This document shows positions 63,958 to 64,000 of a stretch of 64,000 bases of DNA, in pieces. Source of the stretch: JABDIY01 sp963751955 (GTDB lineage: Bacteria > Actinomycetota > Acidimicrobiia > Acidimicrobiales > SZUA-35). The stretch is from the NCBI GenBank assembly GCA_963751955.1, contig CAVVWM010000002.1, positions 310,001 to 374,000 of the forward strand, read 5' to 3'. The position numbers were made by a program, and so were the translations under genes. The stretch's first letter is position 1. Every line of letters starts with the position of its first letter. Below the pieces are notes generated by a model that saw nothing but the letters and a program-made list of their open reading frames with translations, did not search any database and was not told where the DNA came from.

Positions 63958-64000
63958 GTGGGATCCTGGCCCGCTGCCAACATCCCTTCCTTCACCCTGA
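63958..64000 (+). CDS. Possible start of a gene cut by the right edge
   Basis: GTG 63958 opens a frame without stops to the edge (MGSWPAANIPSFTL). TAGATT lies 9 bases upstream. Too short to identify; if real it is divergent from the 50-residue gene across the LexA-like box. Confidence 0.3.
   Translation, partial: MGSWPAANIPSFTL

Noticed and set aside
1..64000. CRISPR arrays, rRNA genes, insertion sequences or recognisable toxin-antitoxin or phage-defence loci
   Set aside because: None found on reading both strands; repeats seen are single pairs or operators.

Overview
The window is high-GC chromosomal DNA of an actinobacterium, most likely from the class Acidimicrobiia (Ilumatobacter/Microthrix-like). 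The evidence is two F420-type luciferase-like oxidoreductases, a WS/DGAT wax-ester/TAG synthase, an actinobacterial HelD, a DUF222-HNH protein, Thr-rich lipoproteins and, above all, many genes whose start codon sits 6 bases after a TAnnnT-type -10 element (leaderless transcription). The taxon is inferred from gene content, not from a marker gene. I saw no rRNA, tRNA, CRISPR array or insertion sequence.

Layout. 1-3.9 kb (minus): ferredoxin, membrane-anchored beta-rich protein, class A penicillin-binding protein, and a membrane protein cut by the left edge. 4-10.4 kb (plus): WS/DGAT, S9 peptidase, RsgA, LysM lipoprotein, LhgO-like oxidase. 10.4-13.9 kb (minus): a large adenylate-cyclase/ATPase/TPR regulator whose promoter lies in a perfect 27-bp palindrome. 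14-19.3 kb (plus): GH13 glucosidase and a MacB-like exporter pair. 19.5-31.5 kb: Lhr helicase (minus), SulP transporter (plus), then on the minus strand a GNAT/acyl-CoA-synthetase fusion, a 2,4-dienoyl-CoA-reductase-like flavoenzyme and a frameshifted PlsC-like acyltransferase.

31.5-36 kb: a four-gene nucleotide-sugar/glycosyltransferase cassette. It is bordered by gene scraps (a 20-codon leaderless ORF on the left; a regulator fragment and an ABC-2 permease tail on the right) and by a TPP riboswitch with no gene to control. 36-46 kb: F420 oxidoreductases, a SnoaL-like protein, a coupled SNF2 helicase/SWIM zinc-finger pair, an MFS transporter, a VOC pseudogene, a DUF222-HNH protein and an SRPBCC protein. 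46-56 kb: HelD, the haem genes hemE and hemY/cgoX, exported and membrane proteins, Lnt, a DUF1353 protein and Dtd. 56-64 kb: a GT4/methyltransferase/alpha-alpha-toroid operon, a GtrA/methyltransferase pair, TesB, a lipoprotein sugar dehydrogenase, an SH3 lipoprotein, and a 50-residue protein under a LexA-like box at the right edge.

Themes. The envelope is well represented: a PBP, several lipoproteins, the lipoprotein N-acyltransferase Lnt and two glycan-building groups. Lipid metabolism is represented by WS/DGAT, PlsC, acyl-CoA synthetase, dienoyl-CoA reductase and TesB. Three genes (PlsC-like, VOC, toroid protein) carry frameshifts or an internal deletion, which are either real decay or assembly errors.
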